This document shows positions 59,769 to 64,000 of a stretch of DNA of 64,000 bases, one piece after another (within the stretch, counting starts at the first letter, position 1; every line of letters starts with the position of its first letter). Source of the DNA: Daphnia pulex (Eukaryota > Arthropoda > Branchiopoda > Diplostraca > Daphniidae); the NCBI RefSeq assembly GCF_021134715.1, contig NC_060017.1, positions 5,518,001 to 5,582,000 of the forward strand. The letters run 5' to 3'. Both the position numbers and the translations under genes were made by a program. The notes below the pieces were generated by a model, which was not told where the DNA came from, did not search any database, and saw nothing but the letters and a program-made list of their open reading frames with translations.

Positions 59769-62700
59769 GATTTCCGATGTTGACGGCTGTCATTTCACAT
59801 TTTTCACGCACATGTCACACCATCAGGCAATTCTTTTCGTTCAGCCAAACGGAAATGACGCCACACAGATACACGGGAAACTGAAAAAGACGGTGCAGCG
59901 AGGATGCTGGACATGAGACGACTGCTCACTGCTGGCCAGTCCAATCCTTGGCGGCTTTGGTCGATGTCTCCTCAGCATGGCCTTCGTCCATCTCTCTCCC
60001 GGCTCGGCTCTCTCGGTTAGTTCTTGTATCTTTTACCTCCTCTTTAGATCACAACTCAAAGGCATTTGCTGGCGTATAGATTTGCCCAGTGAAGCAGCAG
60101 CAGCAGCCACTTTCAGCCTTTCTTCCAATACTGAATTGCAGTTTCCATGGTCAGCTCTCTGTTGCGCTTGCTCCCGCTAGCTGCTGCTGACCAGGTCGTC
60201 ACGCCTCTTTTCCCCGGCCAGCACACACTCACGCACAGCACACAACATGGACCCCATATCCTGGATATGGGAGAATATAAGAGATATAGGCCTATACACC
60301 GGATTGGCTTCTCCAATGTCTGTTTTATTTTCCGCGGGGGAATAAATAGATTGAACGGACGTTGGCTGATTAACGTGTGATCCGCAACACCAATCTGAGG
60401 ATGACGCGGGCGCCGGATATGTGTGAATCAAATCCTCGGAGCGGGGCGCCGGAATAGGGGGGTGGCAGATGTTGGTGTCGGTTGGGTTGACGTACTCGTA
60501 AGATACTACTGACCTGCCCCCGTCGTCGTATAATGTGGCCAAAAAAAGAGTCCAGCTGATCTTCGGATGATGTTGGGCATCGAACAAGTAGGCGGTGCAA
60601 CGGGTGAGCGACGAGCGCAAAAAACTCGAATGAAATTAATGGAATTTTTCTTTTGTTTTTCATCCGACGTGCACCTTGTGTGTATATATATTTCTATTAC
60701 TTTTCCGGGCAAAACAAGAAGAAACACATCACGTCCTGTATACTCGACGAACTTTTGGCTTGTGGCGTTATGGAGATTTTTTGGTTCGAAATCCTCAGTC
60801 CAGAGAGTCTGCTGGTCAAGAGAGAGACGGATCGAGAGCCTCACCCAATATGGGACCAGCAAGGTTTGAAATGCAAAGAGAGAAAAAGCTTCTTTTCCGA
60901 CTAATTCCCAAATGCATTTCCAAACATTTCAAGGTGAAATAGACAAACGAGGAAGAAGCGAAAAACAAGACAAGTCGACAATGACTAGAACAACAACGTA
61001 ATGGCGCGCGCGGCCCGGCTTCCGTCATCCGCTCCGACTATTTTGTTTTGTTTTTCCAAACCCAGACTCTCCGACTGCGACTGACATTAATTGGTGTGAA
61101 GTTTAAGCGAATTAACTTCTTCTTCTTTTTTTGAGCAGAAGCCGCAGGCAGCACTTGAGAGAAGAAGAAGAAGAGAAATGGTCGATTGTATGGGGACTCG
61201 ACAGGAGAAACGGCGGATCGCGCGAAATAGGAGAGTCTAAAAAGTAGTTACATAAAAGGCAATGGCAGTCGATTGAAACGAGTCGCGCTCTATTTGAACC
61301 CAAACGGCCCCCCGGATAGACCGACCTACCGAGAACGGCTGCCAACACGCACGGAGTATAGACACTTTTGCTGCCTCTTCTCTTATCTGACCAAAAGTCT
61401 CAAACTAAAAAACCGCGCTGTCGCCATGGTGATGGCTAGAAATCGATTCATAATAAAAATATACGTAACAGTTGGGGGATCGCTGAATATCATGGGATAT
61501 CACATAATCGATAAAAAAGGACTTATGATTTCATATTGGCCCAGTCAAAAAATAAAAAGAAAAGGATCGATGTAATATCCGTCTAGCGCAGTTAAATGCA
61601 AGCTGGCAGCTCTATCCCGCGTTAATAGCGTCAAGATAAGTGCAACTTGATTGATGTTCCCAAAGCAAAAGGGGTAGTACAGCAGCAGTAGCAAACATGT
61701 GTGTCAATTCAATCTCGCCTTCTTCTTTTACACACACACACGAGACGCACTTCAAGTGTTTCTCTTTCTCGACTTGATTGAACGAGTGGACCACCGTTTA
61801 TTGATCCCCGACAATAAATAGTAGCCAGCAACTATTAAAAATAAAAGTGGAAACGAGGTCACAACCCATTTGTGTGTCTGTTTTTGTTTTATTTTTTGAT
61901 AGGCGAGAGACGTACAGTACAGCAGTAGTACACGGCATATATATATAATTAAATATATAACAATTGATGACAAACAACGGGAGGAAAAAAAGAAACAAAA
62001 GTAGAAAAACAAGTAGCTGGGACTTTGTTGTTGTCGTTTTTTTTTCTTTAGCCCGTCGGTTCGGATGGTTGTGCACGCATGCGGAGCGAAACGACCGGAG
62101 AGATAAGAGAAATGATTCCAAATGGCGACATATTGACGACCCTTTCTTTCCTACACATAACTTTTCTTTTCTTTCTTTAGTTTATTTTGCGCTGTTATTT
62201 TTCAAAACATATCGAAGCTGTGAGGCTCTGACGCCCGTGATCAACGACATTGAAAAAGGGCGTTGGCCGGCAAATAAATGACACGTAACGGCGTGAAAAG
62301 AAAAATTTCTAAAAAAAAAAAAGGAAAAAGAAATGTTTGGGGGGCGACAAAAAAAAAATAAAAATGTGGGCACAATTTATACAAAAATATCGGCGTGAAC
62401 AACAACGGAAGGCGAGACGGAACACACGTGTAGGAGAAATTAGTTAAGGATGTTTTTAACCATCCGAGCGCAGTTTTTTTTTCGTTTTTTTTTGTAGACA
62501 TTTTGTTTCTTATATTTTTTCGATTATGTTTAATCATTGAAATTGTCACGAAACGACAAACGACAACGGCGGCGCGAAATTGCAAAAAATAATCGAAACT
62601 AAAAGGAAAAATTGTGTAAAGAAAGAAAATGTGTACCCAAAATAATTCCTCAAATCAACTATTGTTTTTGTTTTAGTGTGTTTGTTTGAAACTAACAAGG

Positions 62701-62879
62701 CAATCATTCAACATCGGGAAGTGATTTTTGAAAAAAAAGAATTGAAATTATTCTTTTTTTGTTTGTTTTACAACAACCGTTCCCCATTTTGTGGATATGA
62801 CCAGTTTGTTTTTGTTATTTAACGCGGATTCATTTCACATGTTTGCGCTGTTGCTGGCTGGCTGGATGGATAAAATCAA
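59769..62879. other. Upstream region of GPCR and intergenic sequence
   Basis: No gene is supported in about 3.1 kb. It should hold the GPCR promoter (- strand) and the 3' UTR of the gene at the right edge. CAG repeats occur near 60092-60106, GAA repeats near 61161-61175 and a TA run near 61937-61947. A perfect 19-bp palindrome is at 60253-60271. Confidence 0.45.
60253..60271. repeat. Perfect 19-bp palindrome
   Basis: CCCATATCCTGGATATGGG: two 9-bp arms around a single T. It lies about 490 bp upstream of the GPCR start codon. It could be a dimeric factor site or chance. Confidence 0.6.
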
Positions 62880-64000
62880 TCACCAACCGCCGTAGACTTT
62901 GCCTTTGCCGTGATCCCACTGGTTGGATTGTGCGTTTTTGGTGATGTCTTTCAGCTGTAAGCCCGACACTGAAAAAAAAAGGCATCAATCAAATTGAGTA
63001 AAAAAAATGTAAATCCAATCTGGAATCGCAATTTGCGGCACGCAAGGAAAGTATCAATGTTTTGTTGTTTTACCTTCACCGGCGTTGACGTCGTTTTCCA
63101 GGTTGGCCGATTTGATGAGGTCATCAATCACTTGCCTGGCGTCGATCCTCGACTCTTTGCTTTCGATTCTCTCCTCCAACTTTTTGCGCTTGTCCGCCGT
63201 GCCCGACGAGGAGCAAGTCGACGTGTTGGTGGCGCTGGCCGAAGAGGACGAAGAAGAGCCGATAGATGACACTGTTCCCGTGGCCAGCCCGACACCCGTT
63301 CCAGCAGCAACTCCACTGCCGGCTATTTTGGGACGTTCCATCGAACCCGTGTCGCTGAATCCCGACCCGTTGCTCGGATTCCTGTCGGTGTGTCGCAGAA
63401 AACCAAATGTCAATTCCGGAAAAACAAAAAAAAAATATTTTTCGGGCCCGCCAAAAATTGGCACGACACAAAACGAAAATTGCGTGACACATAAAAATGC
63501 CGTGCAGAGTGATGACCCCCCGCCTCTGGTTGCGGTCATTGAACGTGGATGGATCACATCAAATAATAATAATCATAATTAACCAAAAAATGTCCTCAGA
63601 CAACACAAATGAGGGTGGAATGGATGGTGGATGACGTCAAGAATACCTGGAATGTCCCAAACTACTTTCATGCGGGGGTGGAATGGCGGCGGCGGCAACG
63701 GTGGCTGATGGCGGAATGAGCGAGCGGAGCGGAACGTCAGCAGAAGGTGATGGAGGAGGTTTTAACGCCGTTAGACCGAGCGGCTGCGGCCGCCCAACGG
63801 CCAACGGACTGATGGGCCTCCAACTAATGTGCGGTCGCACCAGTGGACTCGTATGATTGCCAGTGTTGAACGACTGGAGCCTCGCTTCCGGCCCGTCACT
63901 GCCAATATTGCCAACTCCACCGCTGCCGCCGATGCCGGAAGATGAGGAAGAAGTGTTGGAAGCGGGCCCGTCGGCCGGTGCCACAACGGGCAGAGGCTGC
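62880..64000 (-). CDS. C-terminal exons of an unidentified low-complexity protein
   Basis: Partial: the gene enters from beyond the right edge. Exons 63647-64000 (open at the edge), 63074-63381 and 62880-62968 join in frame. Most is disordered: Ser/Gly runs, PISPLAVGRPQPLG, Pro-rich SPSADVPLRSLIPP, then a Ser-rich stretch in the middle exon. A charged helix follows (DKRKKLEERIESKESRIDAR, then QVIDDLIKSANLEND). The last exon encodes SGLQLKDITKNAQSNQWDHG and ends KGKVYGGW. The charged helix and tail look conserved-type, unlike the rest, and may be a binding region. I could not name the family. Introns are 105 and 265 bp. Confidence 0.65.

Noticed and set aside
59079-59783. 234-codon + strand open frame
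   Set aside because: Antisense of GPCR exon 1, whose transmembrane motifs on the - strand are clear.
1-64000. CRISPR arrays, insertion sequences or phage genes
   Set aside because: The repeats present are microsatellites, tandem duplications and a foldback element. Spliced eukaryotic genes show this is nuclear animal DNA.

Overview
The window looks like nuclear DNA of a small-genome arthropod. The best fit is a branchiopod crustacean such as Daphnia, which is an inference. Conserved genes have many short introns of roughly 60-90 bp with GT-AG ends. The proteins are closest in memory to arthropod versions: cyclin C keeps the fly-like SSH-QQW start, and a serrano/GAREM-type CABIT protein is present. 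There are no prokaryotic operon signals, no tRNA or rRNA genes, and no CRISPR array. Exon models were built by hand from splice signals and frame continuity, without transcript data.

Layout. 1-10 kb: sparse, rich in pyrimidine tracts and microsatellites, holding copy A of a duplicated exon-intron unit (about 2.02-3.02 kb). 10.2-12.75 kb (-): large CABIT-domain (serrano/GAREM-like) exon. 13-27.2 kb: sparse, holding copy B of the unit (about 14.62-15.60 kb), which is flanked by a short direct repeat. 27.28-29.21 kb (+): three-exon MFS sugar transporter of the GLUT10/12 type. 33.80-37.12 kb (+): TALE homeobox gene of the TGIF (achintya/vismay) family with a 16-nt first coding exon. 39.10-41.26 kb (-): seven-exon protein with a C-terminal UBA domain and a LIR-like motif. 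41.3-47.6 kb: AT-rich, with a 508-bp foldback element, two tandem duplications and possible gene fragments. 47.72-48.70 kb (+): BAR protein BIN3. 50.17-52.87 kb (-): E3 ligase KCMF1, twelve exons. 53.88-55.08 kb (+): folate receptor-like GPI protein. 55.37-56.50 kb (-): cyclin C. 57.50-59.77 kb (-): class A GPCR. 62.88 kb to the edge (-): last three exons of an unidentified low-complexity protein.

The genes are unrelated single-copy loci, not a pathway. BIN3/KCMF1 and folate receptor/cyclin C are convergent pairs; KCMF1/folate receptor is divergent. The least explained content is the duplicated exon-intron unit, the foldback element, a recurring CTCF-like motif (CCRCTAGATGGC-type) concentrated upstream of the TGIF gene, and a GPCR whose TM6 lacks the usual CWxP tryptophan. 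I found no clearly new multi-gene system.
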